Shown here piece after piece: positions 9,213 to 17,980 of a stretch of 64,000 bases of DNA. Below the pieces are notes generated by a model. It worked only from the letters and a program-made list of their open reading frames with translations, searched no databases and was not told where the DNA came from. Source of the DNA: a bacterium. GTDB lineage: Bacteria > UBP14 > UBA6098 > JAFGQG01. Within the stretch, counting starts at the first letter, position 1. Every line of letters begins with the position of its first letter. Location: contig JAFGQG010000066.1 of the NCBI GenBank assembly GCA_016935765.1, positions 16,130-80,129 on the forward strand, written 5' to 3'. Position numbers and translations under genes: made by a program.

Positions 9213-11010
9213 GAGCAGAAAATCAGAAGGGGTTTTAACCGGCGGATTTTCTCAAGTTTTTATACAAAAAGTACAGGATGCTGTTAATTTTGAGGAGATT
9301 GTTAGCAGGTATACTTCATTACGAAGGAGGGGTTCACGGCTTTTAGGACTGTGCCCTTTTCATGCTGAGAAAACTCCCAGCTTTTCGGTTGATCCCGACC
9401 GTGGTCTGTTTTACTGTTTTGGCTGCGGCAAGGGGGGTAATATTTTTACATTTCTTATGGAAAAAGAATCTATCAGTTTTCCAGAAGCTGTTGCGCAGTT
9501 AGCAAAGGAAGCTGGAATTCCAATCCCGCGCAGAGAAATTTCCTCATCTAAGGAACAGTACCTGGATGAATTATATAAGGCTAACGAATTCGCTCTAAAA
9601 CTCTTTAGGAGTTACTTAGATAAAGGTGTAGGAGAAAAAGCCAGGAAATACCTAAAAGAAAGGGGTTTATCTGATACAACAATAAAGGAATTCTATCTCG
9701 GTTACGTTCCACAAAGATGGGATAGTCTGTATTCAGCCGTTTCAAAAGCTGGTTTGAAATTAGACCCGTTTCTAAAGACTGGTTTACTTAGAAAAAAGGA
9801 ATCGGGAGGGTGCTACGATAGCTACCGTGGCAGAATTATGTTCCCTATTTTGAATCCTTCAAAGAGAGTGGTAGCTTTTGCGGGAAGGGAATTCGATAAG
9901 CAAGAAGAGGGCGCTAAATATATTAATTCCCCTGAAAGCCCCATTTATCAAAAAAATAGGGTAGTCTATGGAATATGGTCAACGATGAACCACATCAGAA
10001 AGGATAAAAACGTTATACTTGTTGAGGGTTATACCGACCTTCTGGCTTTATGGCAGGCAGGTATAAAAAACGTCACAGCTTCTTGTGGGACTGCATTTAC
10101 TGAACAACAAGCAAATTTCATAAGAAGGTATTCAACTGATGCAATTATATTGTTTGATGGGGATGAAGCAGGATTGAACGCAACTATGAGAACAATACCG
10201 ATCCTGCTTTCTGCAGGTATCAATGTGAAATGTTTGAGATTGCCTCCCGAAGAAGATCCTGCGTCTTTTATAGCGAATGAGGGAGTAGAAAAGCTCAACG
10301 GGATACTGGAAACAGCTCCAGGCTGGTTCGAGCTCGTGTATGATATGACTTGCCAGAAGTATGAACCGACTAACCCCGACGATAAAGTGAGAATTGTATA
10401 TGAACTAACGAAGTATTTTACAAGCATTAGCGACAACCTGAAACTCCGTGTTTATGTTCACAAGCTGAGTTCTAGCTTATTATTGCCTGAAGAATTGATT
10501 GTAAATGAAATTGAAAAGAAGAAGAAGAAATCGATTAGCCCTATGACAATTGAGGATTCCCAGGAAAAGTTTGCCTTCAATCAGCAACAGAAAAATGAAC
10601 TTGAGTTTATCTCATTATTGATCCATGAAAATGCATATATAAAGAAACTTGATTTAAGGGAGTGCAGGGTACTATTTATAAATTATCCGGGAATATTGAT
10701 CAATATCGAAGACCTTTTCGGTGAAAGAGGTAAAATTGAGTTCTCAGACCTTTCAAATTCAATTATCGATTCAAAGGTTCGTGGTTTTATAACAGAGAAG
10801 ATGTTCAAATTTAAGAATATGTCAACTGACGAATATTTCAAGGGTCTTATCAATAAATTATTTTCATTAAAACTTAAAAGAGAAATTTCCAGACTCACCG
10901 AAAAACTAAGGATTGCGGAGAAGAATAGCGATAATAGCGAAGCGGCTGAGTTGAATAAACAGATCGTAAACCTTCAGCAAAAACGGAGGGAATCCTTTAA
11001 TGTTAATTGA
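9205..11010 (+). CDS. dnaG: DNA primase
   Basis: A 601-residue DnaG that lays RNA primers at the replication fork. The CHC2 zinc finger is complete (Cys50, His53, Cys71, Cys74 in CPFHAEKTPSF and YCFGCGKGG). The RNA polymerase core follows, with FYLGYVPQ and GRIMFPI motifs, and a TOPRIM domain with Glu274 in VEGYTDLLAL and FDGDEAG near residue 318 for metal binding. The C-terminal 150 residues are the variable helicase-binding part. ATG at 9205 is the only reasonable start; its ribosome site is nearly adjacent and lies inside the ferredoxin gene, so initiation may depend on ribosomes finishing ferredoxin. The 3' end overlaps rpoD by 11 bases, keeping the dnaG-rpoD arrangement of the macromolecular synthesis operon, here without rpsU. 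Confidence 0.97.
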   Translation: MNKSRKSEGVLTGGFSQVFIQKVQDAVNFEEIVSRYTSLRRRGSRLLGLCPFHAEKTPSFSVDPDRGLFYCFGCGKGGNIFTFLMEKESISFPEAVAQLAKEAGIPIPRREISSSKEQYLDELYKANEFALKLFRSYLDKGVGEKARKYLKERGLSDTTIKEFYLGYVPQRWDSLYSAVSKAGLKLDPFLKTGLLRKKESGGCYDSYRGRIMFPILNPSKRVVAFAGREFDKQEEGAKYINSPESPIYQKNRVVYGIWSTMNHIRKDKNVILVEGYTDLLALWQAGIKNVTASCGTAFTEQQANFIRRYSTDAIILFDGDEAGLNATMRTIPILLSAGINVKCLRLPPEEDPASFIANEGVEKLNGILETAPGWFELVYDMTCQKYEPTNPDDKVRIVYELTKYFTSISDNLKLRVYVHKLSSSLLLPEELIVNEIEKKKKKSISPMTIEDSQEKFAFNQQQKNELEFISLLIHENAYIKKLDLRECRVLFINYPGILINIEDLFGERGKIEFSDLSNSIIDSKVRGFITEKMFKFKNMSTDEYFKGLINKLFSLKLKREISRLTEKLRIAEKNSDNSEAAELNKQIVNLQQKRRESFNVN

Positions 11011-12652
11011 AGATAAAGATTCAGCATTCGAACACTTGCTTAACCTTGCTGGAGATAACAATAGCATTGAAATTGAACGTGTTAAGGAATTCACAAGGCA
11101 ATACAGTGGTATTATTAATTATAATGAAGCGCTTGCTTTTCTGAAAGCTTCGAGTGTAAACGTGATAACTCCGAGGAGAAGGGTATCGAAGAGCAGCGAT
11201 CCTCTGAAGCTTTATTTAAATGATATCAAAGCAGCAAAAATATTGGACAGGACCGAGGAACATAAAATCGCTGTGGATATGTTCGAGGCGATCGCCAAGA
11301 TAAAAGACTTGATACCTTTATCAACACTTACACTTGAGATGCTCATTTCATTCAGCAAGGGTTTTGTTGATCAAAATGTTCGTTTAGGTGGGGAATTCGG
11401 GGAAGAATTCATGCTGGATCATATGGATGAGTCGGTTAAAGGGATAGTAGTTGAGCAGAGAAAACAAGTACACATGATTTTAGACAAAATAAGGGAGGAT
11501 TTCAAGAAAATCATGGAGATTTCCTCACCGAACCAGACTTCTTTTGAGGAGACTGAAGCCCTTGAACTCAAATATAAATACAGGGAGAATATCGAGATTG
11601 AATTAGATAAACTTGAGTTCTTTCTACCTTGCCTTGTAAGGTTTGTTACCCCGATCAAGGAGATATTGTTCACTTATTATACTGTTATCAGCCAATCCTC
11701 CTCCATCCCGATATTAATAGACAGTCCAAATGAAGATACTGTGATTAATTTACTGGATGAAATGGATGAAGGAGATACGGATAAGGAGACATTTAAGGCA
11801 TTTCATAAGACGGTCAAGAACCTTCTGGCTGATTCAAAAAATAGAGTGCAGGATTTGGAGAAGGCGAAGAGACAACTAGAAATACTGTCACTGGTTCCGT
11901 TGAATGTATTAATAAATGAATATAAGAAGATTGATGAATACTGGGATGACTTTATAAGGGGTAGAAAGCAGTTAGTTGAGAGTAATATTAAGCTTGTGGT
12001 AAGAATTGCGAAAAATTTCGTTGGGATGGGTGTTGAATTTTTAGACCTGATACAGGAGGGGAACAAGGGTCTCGTTGAGGCGGTGGAAAGGTTTGATCCG
12101 CAACGCGGTTTCAGATTCGGAAGTTACGCGGTGTGGTGGATCAGGCAGGCAATCAGAGAGTTGATCTCAGGGAAGTCAAGGACTATCAGGATCCCGAAGC
12201 ACCAGGCTAACTTAATAAACAAGGTCGTTGCAGAGAAAAAACGGCTTACACAAGAACTTGGAAGGGTACCTTCTCTGGAAAAAATTGCGCAATCAATGGA
12301 GCTTTCTAAAAAACAATTAAAGGAGTTAAGGGGAGCAATGTTAACCAAGACTTCACTGGATAGAAATTTAGGCGGTTCAGAGGGTTTTTCTTTAATTGAT
12401 GTAATTGAAGATGAAGGCGCTGAGGAAACTTTGAGAAGTGTAAATAAATACTTACTTCAAAAGGAAATAAATAAAGCTCTGGAAAAGCTTCCACCTCAGG
12501 AAAAACAAATAATTATCCTGAGGTATGGTCTGCTTGACGGCAAAGCCAGAACACTTGCGGAAATCGGTAAGATTATGGGCGTGTCGCGAGAAAGAATTCG
12601 CCAAATTGAATCCAATGCACTCCAGAGATTGAGATCGCCGTTACTTAGATAA
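11000..12652 (+). CDS. rpoD: Primary RNA polymerase sigma factor (sigma-70)
   Basis: A 550-residue housekeeping sigma factor. Regions 2.1-2.4 begin near residue 325 (LVESNIKLVVRIAKNF, DLIQEGNKGLVEAVERFDP, FGSYAVWWIRQAI), then regions 3 (RIPKHQANLINKV) and 4 (LPPQEKQIIILRYG, and the -35 recognition helix GVSRERIRQIESNALQRLR). A short region 1.1 and a long non-conserved insert (roughly residues 90-310) precede region 2, as in primary sigmas rather than alternative ones. The ATG at 11000 follows GGAGGG and overlaps the dnaG end. The promoters proposed elsewhere in this window (TTGACA/TATAAT with 16-17 base spacers) are the kind this factor reads. The citD-like gene starts soon after its stop. 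Confidence 0.97.
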   Translation: MLIEDKDSAFEHLLNLAGDNNSIEIERVKEFTRQYSGIINYNEALAFLKASSVNVITPRRRVSKSSDPLKLYLNDIKAAKILDRTEEHKIAVDMFEAIAKIKDLIPLSTLTLEMLISFSKGFVDQNVRLGGEFGEEFMLDHMDESVKGIVVEQRKQVHMILDKIREDFKKIMEISSPNQTSFEETEALELKYKYRENIEIELDKLEFFLPCLVRFVTPIKEILFTYYTVISQSSSIPILIDSPNEDTVINLLDEMDEGDTDKETFKAFHKTVKNLLADSKNRVQDLEKAKRQLEILSLVPLNVLINEYKKIDEYWDDFIRGRKQLVESNIKLVVRIAKNFVGMGVEFLDLIQEGNKGLVEAVERFDPQRGFRFGSYAVWWIRQAIRELISGKSRTIRIPKHQANLINKVVAEKKRLTQELGRVPSLEKIAQSMELSKKQLKELRGAMLTKTSLDRNLGGSEGFSLIDVIEDEGAEETLRSVNKYLLQKEINKALEKLPPQEKQIIILRYGLLDGKARTLAEIGKIMGVSRERIRQIESNALQRLRSPLLR

Positions 12653-12666
12653 AAGAGAGGATGGAT

Positions 12667-12948
12667 ATGATATTGAAGAGAAAATCAAAAGCCGGGAGAT
12701 TGAGCAAAGGTGACATCTTTGTTGAAATAGCACCTAGCAAAAAAGGTGATGGTATTAAGTTGGATATTCAAAGTTCACAAAAAAAACTCTATGGCAAAGC
12801 AATTGAAAAAACTATAAAAGGTATAATAAGAGAATTTGATATCAAGGACGCTCTGATTTCAGTTACTGATGATGGCGCTTTGGATTTTGTTGTGAGAGCG
12901 CGAACCGAAGCCGCAATTTTAGAGGCGATGGGGGTAAACCAGAAATGA
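12667..12948 (+). CDS. citD: Citrate lyase acyl-carrier-protein-like (CitD family)
   Basis: A 93-residue protein of the CitD (gamma subunit) family. I prefer the ATG at 12667: GAGAGG is six bases upstream, while an ATG at 12661 touches it, and the residue numbers then match known CitD exactly. CitD carries a phosphoribosyl-dephospho-CoA arm on Ser14 in the AG-x-L-E-S-x-D motif. Here the motif reads AGRLSKGD, so position 14 is lysine and a serine sits one residue earlier at 13. The C-terminal half is typical (ISVTDDGALDFVVRARTEAAI). It overlaps citE by four bases. No alpha subunit gene (citF) and none of the prosthetic-group genes (citC, citG, citX) are present. It may be a citrate lyase subunit with partners elsewhere, or a CitD-like carrier for another CoA-thioester reaction. 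Confidence 0.8.
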   Translation: MILKRKSKAGRLSKGDIFVEIAPSKKGDGIKLDIQSSQKKLYGKAIEKTIKGIIREFDIKDALISVTDDGALDFVVRARTEAAILEAMGVNQK

Positions 12949-13814
12949 AAAATAGAATTAGACGATCTAGATTGTATTTACCGGGAAATAATCCAAATCT
13001 TATGGAGAACGCGTTTCTGTTCGGAGCTGATTGTTTGATACTGGACCTTGAGGATTCAGTGCCATTGGCTGAGAAACTTAGCGCGCGAGTCCTTGTGAAA
13101 TACGCTTTAAAGTATTTGAATTTCGGTTCATCTGAGAAGATAGTGCGCATAAATCCTCTGGAGTCCCCCTTTGGTAAATTTGACCTTGAAATGATAATAC
13201 CAATGGAGCCGGATACGATATTGATACCAAAACGCAACTTGAAGGAAGATGTTATCAACGTTGATGAAATTATCCAGGAAATACGAAGTAGATATGGAAT
13301 TAAAAAGGAGATTTTCTTGATGCCATTAATTGAAACTGCGAAAGGGATATGGCATTCTTATGATATTGCTATGGCGTCCCCAAATGTATGCGCTTTATGT
13401 TTCGGAGCGGAAGATTTTACTGCGGATATTGGAGCGGAAAGGACCCGGGAAGGACATGAATCGTTTGTTGCAAGGTCGATGATAGTTCTCGGCGCTAAAG
13501 CTGCCGGTGTCCAGGCAATAGACACAGTATGGTCAGATATCCAGGATGAAGAAGGTTTGGTGGCTAGCGCTAAGGAGGCAAAAATGATGGGTTTCGAAGG
13601 AAAAGGGATCATCCATCCTGCTCAAATCGAACCAGTTAACAGAGTGTTCACACCATCACAAGAAGAAATAGAATACGCTCATCAGGTTTTAAAAGCGATT
13701 GAAGAAGCAAAGAAAAAGGGTCTAGCGGTTGCTTCGGTAGGGAGGAAGATGATCGATCCACCTGTTGTTGAAAGAGCTAAACGAGTATTAAACCTTGCGA
13801 AAATAACTACATAA
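12945..13814 (+). CDS. citE: HpcH/HpaI aldolase, citrate lyase beta subunit (CitE) family
   Basis: A 289-residue TIM-barrel lyase of the CitE type. Conserved segments are all present: RSRLYLPGNNPNLM at the N-terminus, LILDLEDSV with Glu36 and Asp37, VRINPLES, TILIPKRN, PLIETAKGIW and CFGAEDFTADIG. In citrate lyase, CitE cleaves citryl-ACP to acetyl-ACP and oxaloacetate; stand-alone homologues cleave malyl-, citramalyl- or other 3-hydroxyacyl-CoA esters. The start overlaps the citD-like stop (ATGA), so the two are made together, favouring an ACP-dependent reaction. glyA follows after a 41-base gap. Substrate cannot be settled from sequence because the alpha subunit is absent from the neighbourhood. 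Confidence 0.88.
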   Translation: MKNRIRRSRLYLPGNNPNLMENAFLFGADCLILDLEDSVPLAEKLSARVLVKYALKYLNFGSSEKIVRINPLESPFGKFDLEMIIPMEPDTILIPKRNLKEDVINVDEIIQEIRSRYGIKKEIFLMPLIETAKGIWHSYDIAMASPNVCALCFGAEDFTADIGAERTREGHESFVARSMIVLGAKAAGVQAIDTVWSDIQDEEGLVASAKEAKMMGFEGKGIIHPAQIEPVNRVFTPSQEEIEYAHQVLKAIEEAKKKGLAVASVGRKMIDPPVVERAKRVLNLAKITT

Positions 13815-13855
13815 GAGTATTTTATGATTGATAGCATTTAAAAAGGAGACCAAAT

Positions 13856-15124
13856 ATGCCAAACGTAAATGAACATTTAAAGGAAACTGATCCTGAGGTT
13901 TATAATGCGATTCAACTTGAAACTCACAGGCAGTTTGATGGTTTGGAATTGATTGCTTCAGAGAATTATCCATCGGAATCAGTGCTCGAAGCATGCGGTT
14001 CTGTCATGACAAATAAATATGCGGAAGGATACCCCGGTAAAAGATATTATGGAGGATGTGAATATGTTGACATAGCTGAAAACCTCGCCCGGGACAGAGC
14101 GAAAGAACTTTTTGGATGTGACCATGTAAATGTTCAGCCCCATTCCGGGTCACAGGCAAATATGGCAGTTTATATGTCTGAATTAGAACCCGGTGACACA
14201 TTCATGGGATTGAATCTTTCGCACGGTGGACATCTGACACACGGTCATAAAGTAAATTTTTCAGGCATACTGTATAATGTGGTTCATTATGGCGTTCAAC
14301 AGGAAACGGAAGTTGTAGATTACGACGAGGTTCTTAAATTAGCAAGGGAGCATAAGCCCAAATTGATAATGACTGGAGCAAGCGCGTATCCCCGGACTAT
14401 TCATTTTGACCGGTTCAAGGATATAGCTGATCAAGTTGGCGCGAAATTAGTGGCTGACATAGCCCATATTGCGGGTTTAGTTGCGGCGGGTCTGCACCCT
14501 TCACCGATACCATACGCTGATTATGTTACATCTACAACTCATAAAACACTGCGAGGTCCAAGATCAGGAATGATCATGTGTAAAGAGGAATACGCGAAGA
14601 AACTGGATAAGACCGTAATGCCGGGAATGCAGGGGGGACCATTGATGCATATTATTGCGGCTAAAGCAGTTGCATTCGGCGAGGCATTAAAACCTGATTT
14701 CAAGGATTATCAAAGCCGTATAATAAAAAATGCTCAGGCGATGGCGGACGAATTTCTAAAGCTTGGATTGAAACTGGTATCCAATGGGACCGATAATCAT
14801 CTCATACTGGTAAACCTTATGGATACTGGATTTACAGGGAAACAGATAGAAGAAGCTCTTGATCAAGCAAGAATCACGGTAAATAAAAATACCATACCTT
14901 TTGATCCTCAAAAACCATTTATTACAAGCGGTATCAGAATTGGCACGCCAGCCATAACCACCAGAGGAATGGGTGAGTCGCAAATGCGCCAGATAGCGAA
15001 TTGGATAGTCAAAGTCATTCAAAATTTCGGTGATGAAAAAGTGTACAGGGAGATTGGCGAGGATGTAACCCAGATGTGCAGACAATTTCCAATATATGAA
15101 GATAGACTGGATACAATAGACTAG
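13856..15124 (+). CDS. glyA: Serine hydroxymethyltransferase
   Basis: A 422-residue PLP enzyme that interconverts serine and glycine while loading tetrahydrofolate with a one-carbon unit. Family signatures are clear: [49 protein letters not shown], and the PLP lysine Lys230 in [16 protein letters not shown]. Length is normal. The ATG has AAAGGAGA seven bases upstream. It follows citE by 41 bases on the same strand and probably belongs to the same transcription unit that starts at ferredoxin or dnaG. The 41-base gap is too short for a glycine riboswitch or other long leader. The next gene starts 42 bases downstream. Confidence 0.98.
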   Translation: MPNVNEHLKETDPEVYNAIQLETHRQFDGLELIASENYPSESVLEACGSVMTNKYAEGYPGKRYYGGCEYVDIAENLARDRAKELFGCDHVNVQPHSGSQANMAVYMSELEPGDTFMGLNLSHGGHLTHGHKVNFSGILYNVVHYGVQQETEVVDYDEVLKLAREHKPKLIMTGASAYPRTIHFDRFKDIADQVGAKLVADIAHIAGLVAAGLHPSPIPYADYVTSTTHKTLRGPRSGMIMCKEEYAKKLDKTVMPGMQGGPLMHIIAAKAVAFGEALKPDFKDYQSRIIKNAQAMADEFLKLGLKLVSNGTDNHLILVNLMDTGFTGKQIEEALDQARITVNKNTIPFDPQKPFITSGIRIGTPAITTRGMGESQMRQIANWIVKVIQNFGDEKVYREIGEDVTQMCRQFPIYEDRLDTID

Positions 15125-15166
15125 ATTCCCAATTAGTCAAGTCCGAATGAAAGGATTGAGATCGAA

Positions 15167-15673
15167 TTGTTCTCGAAAAAGAAATCCAAAATCTTTGAAT
15201 ACCCTACCGTTCTGAAAGATATCCAGAGGATACTAATTATATTACCGTACAATGCAAAAATTGATGATTTCAATTTCATAGAGAGTTCTGATTTTTCTCA
15301 ACAGTTATTATTAATGAAATTCGTTTTTTTATTAAAAGGCAATGGGGATCAGAACTCAGGGGAACTGAACATAGACAAGATTACAGTCACAAAAACCGAT
15401 TTTAATCCTTTCCATAGACCCAAAAACCGATTATTGAAGTCGATAAGGGACATGGAATTTGATGTTTCCGTTGATTTAAATTCAAAAATGCATTTACCAT
15501 TCGCCTTTATTCCCTATAAATGCGAGATTCCAATCAGAATTAGTTTTTCGCGTGAAGGGACTGATTTATACAATAATCTGAAATTAATAGTTAAAGAAGA
15601 CTTGACAATTGAAGAAAAAATTAGATTTTTATTTAGCTTTCTTAATGAATTTAGGAAAAGTAGTAAAAATTGA
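15167..15673 (+). CDS. Unknown 168-residue protein, DUF6913- or GT9-N-domain-like
   Basis: The start is a TTG at 15167 after a weak AAGGATTGAG purine stretch; no ATG gives a full-length product. The sequence has an N-terminal strand RILIILPYNA, a central charged part, a segment KSIRDMEFDVSVDLNSK, a strand IPIRISFSREG and a helical tail. The order of strand, loop, and a phrase like 'hydrophobic Asp-Leu' recalls the N-terminal half of family 9 glycosyltransferases or the small DUF6913 family of Bacteroidota, with no second Rossmann domain. No catalytic residues can be named. It lies between glyA and ugd, so a link to surface polysaccharide synthesis is possible but is inference only. Confidence 0.65.
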   Translation: MFSKKKSKIFEYPTVLKDIQRILIILPYNAKIDDFNFIESSDFSQQLLLMKFVFLLKGNGDQNSGELNIDKITVTKTDFNPFHRPKNRLLKSIRDMEFDVSVDLNSKMHLPFAFIPYKCEIPIRISFSREGTDLYNNLKLIVKEDLTIEEKIRFLFSFLNEFRKSSKN

Positions 15674-15694
15674 ACATAAACTTTGTGAGGTAAA

Positions 15695-17005
15695 ATGAAA
15701 GTAGGAATAATTGGTACAGGATACGTAGGTTTGGTGGCAGGTGTTTGTTTCGCTGATAAAGGAAACCATGTAATATGTGTAGATAATGTTCAAGAAAAGA
15801 TCGAATCTTTAAGAAACGCTAAAGTTCCCTTTTATGAGCCTGGAGTGAATGAGTTACTCAGCAAAAATATTGAGCGGGGCACGTTAGAATTCTCTATGGA
15901 TATAAAATATGCCGTTCAAAATTCGGATGTAATCTTCATAGCTGTTGGTACCCCTTCCAGGGAGGATGGTTCTCCGGAATTGAAATATGTACTGGCTGTT
16001 GCGAACCAAATAGGTGAATCCCTTAACGGATACAAGATAATTATTAACAAGAGTACCGCGCCTGTTGGCACACTTGATAAGATCAGAGCCACTATAAAGG
16101 AAAAAACCACCCACAATTTCGATGTAGCTTCAAATCCAGAGTGGCTTGAAGAAGGAAGAGCACTGGATACTTTCATATATTCATCAAGAGTAGTGATCGG
16201 CACTGATAATCAGGAAGTTGCCGAGACTCTTAGCAAGTTATACGAACCTTTTGTCGATGATCAAAGACCGATTATAGTTATGTCGATAAGATCTGCTGAG
16301 ATGACAAAATATGTGGCAAATACTTTCTTAGCGGTAAAACTATCTTTCATAAATGAAATGGCTAATTTATCTGAGCTTCTTGGTGCAAATATTGATTCAG
16401 TCAGGAAGGGGATCGGATTTGATCCGAGAATAGGCAATCTTTACTTAGCTCCCGGAATTGGTTATGGCGGTTCTTGTCTTCCCAAAGATGTAAAAGGGAT
16501 CATCCACACAGCACAAATGAAAGGTTACAATCTTGAATTGACCAATGCGGTACACCAGGTGAACGAACTGCAAAAATTGATGCTCTTCAAAAAAATCCAT
16601 GAATATTATAGTGGTGATCTAAGAGATAAAAAAATCGCTGTTTGGGGTCTGTCATTTAAGCCTGAAACAGATGATATGCGTGAAGCCCCTTCAATTGCTT
16701 ACATTAATGAATTTCTTAATTATGACGTTGAGATAAAAGCGTATGATCCTGAAGCTGCTGAAAACGCGAAACAAATATTTGGCGATTCCATTGAATACTT
16801 CCCTGATAAATATCAAGCAGTTCAGGATGCTGATGTATTAGTTATTTCTACCGAATGGAAAGAATTTAAAGAAGCTGATCTGGACAAAGTCAAGCAAATG
16901 ATGAAAAAACCACTTATCTTTGATGGCAGAAATCTTTTCGCCCCACAAAAAATGAGAGATATGGGGTTCGAATATTTTTGCATTGGGTATAGAGAGAATG
17001 GATAA
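15695..17005 (+). CDS. ugd: UDP-glucose 6-dehydrogenase
   Basis: A 436-residue NAD-dependent enzyme that oxidises UDP-glucose twice to UDP-glucuronate, a precursor for surface polysaccharides and pentose sugars. The N-terminal Rossmann motif is MKVGIIGTGYVGLVAG; further family segments are FIAVGTPSREDGS, SNPEWLEEG, and the catalytic Cys261 in GYGGSCLPKDVKG. The C-terminal UDP-binding domain contains VWGLSFKPETDDMREAPS and a final FDGRNLF. UDP-N-acetylmannosamine dehydrogenases are relatives, but the GYGGSCLPKD phrase and length favour Ugd. The ATG follows GAGG. A 95-base gap separates it from the prenyltransferase gene; it may contain a separate promoter, but I could not define one. Confidence 0.93.
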   Translation: MKVGIIGTGYVGLVAGVCFADKGNHVICVDNVQEKIESLRNAKVPFYEPGVNELLSKNIERGTLEFSMDIKYAVQNSDVIFIAVGTPSREDGSPELKYVLAVANQIGESLNGYKIIINKSTAPVGTLDKIRATIKEKTTHNFDVASNPEWLEEGRALDTFIYSSRVVIGTDNQEVAETLSKLYEPFVDDQRPIIVMSIRSAEMTKYVANTFLAVKLSFINEMANLSELLGANIDSVRKGIGFDPRIGNLYLAPGIGYGGSCLPKDVKGIIHTAQMKGYNLELTNAVHQVNELQKLMLFKKIHEYYSGDLRDKKIAVWGLSFKPETDDMREAPSIAYINEFLNYDVEIKAYDPEAAENAKQIFGDSIEYFPDKYQAVQDADVLVISTEWKEFKEADLDKVKQMMKKPLIFDGRNLFAPQKMRDMGFEYFCIGYRENG

Positions 17006-17100
17006 GGACGGCTTTGCAGGAGAGATAGGACATAAGTATTGGATTGGTTGTTGTTAAATCAACGGCATTAACCGATTATTGATTATAGAATTCCTGAAGA

Positions 17101-17967
17101 ATGAAATTAAAGCAAATACTTAAATTACTTAGAGTCCATCAGTGGAGTAAAAACCTGTTAGTATTTGCGGGGATTATTTTTGCCAAACACTTGTTCATAA
17201 TTGATGAATTGGTTATGGTTATCCTTAGCTTTTTCTGTTTTTGCGTTGTGGCGAGCAGCGTTTATGTTTTCAACGATTTGGTTGATATAAAATATGATAA
17301 GAACCATCCTGTAAAAAGGGAGAGACCTCTTGCTTCAGGAAAAATATCAAGGGCTACTGCGATTTTTTTGTTTATATTCTTATTGGCAGTAGGAGTGGTC
17401 ACTTCATTTTTTATTAGCCTGAATTTCGGTTTGTTGATAATATTGTATGTTGTGATTCACTATTCTTACTCATTATGGCTAAAGAACATAGTAATTCTCG
17501 ATATACTGTCTGTCGCAAGTGGGTATGTCATCAGGGCTGTGGCTGGAGCGTTAGTCATTGATGTTGAAATATCATCCTGGCTGTTGGTTTGCAGCGCTTT
17601 ATTAGCTCTCCTGCTTGTACTGGGGAAGCGCAGACAAGAACTTGTCGGTTTAAAGAAAGGAAATGTCACTAGACCAATACTTGATAATTATTCCCTCAGT
17701 TTCGTTGACCAGATGATCAATGCAGTTGCAGCTTCCGTCATTACAGCTTATTTTCTATATAGTTTTTCCGATGTTACGGTTAGTAAAATGGGCACTAAGA
17801 ACATTGGTTTAACCACGATATTTGTTCTTTATGGCATATTCAGGTACTTATTTTTAATCCATCATAAGGGATTAGGTGAAGCTCCGGAAAAAATTGCTTT
17901 GACAGACGCTCCTTTTTTAATTAATTTAGCACTATGGATAATTAGTGTTCTAATAATAGTGTATTAA
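17101..17967 (+). CDS. UbiA-type prenyltransferase, decaprenyl-phosphate phosphoribosyltransferase-like
   Basis: A 288-residue integral membrane protein with about eight or nine helices. The first aspartate-rich motif spans Asn58-Asp59, Asp62 and Asp66, followed by HPVKRERPLASG (residues 69-80). The HP..RPLASG form is the one seen in phosphoribosyl-1-pyrophosphate:polyprenyl-phosphate transferases (Rv3806c type) rather than in ubiquinone or heme enzymes. Residues 195-210 hold KKGNVTRPILDNYS with the second polar motif. The enzyme would make polyprenyl-phosphoribose, the first step to a lipid-linked arabinose-type donor. Its neighbours, Ugd upstream and a polyprenyl-phosphate glycosyltransferase downstream, fit a surface glycan role. 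The donor is inferred from motif resemblance and would need testing. Weak ribosome site (GAAGA). Confidence 0.82.
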   Translation: MKLKQILKLLRVHQWSKNLLVFAGIIFAKHLFIIDELVMVILSFFCFCVVASSVYVFNDLVDIKYDKNHPVKRERPLASGKISRATAIFLFIFLLAVGVVTSFFISLNFGLLIILYVVIHYSYSLWLKNIVILDILSVASGYVIRAVAGALVIDVEISSWLLVCSALLALLLVLGKRRQELVGLKKGNVTRPILDNYSLSFVDQMINAVAASVITAYFLYSFSDVTVSKMGTKNIGLTTIFVLYGIFRYLFLIHHKGLGEAPEKIALTDAPFLINLALWIISVLIIVY

Positions 17968-17980
17968 ACAGGAAATAATT

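Noticed and set aside
13815..13855. Glycine riboswitch ahead of glyA
   Set aside because: The gap is only 41 bases and has no aptamer-like pairing.
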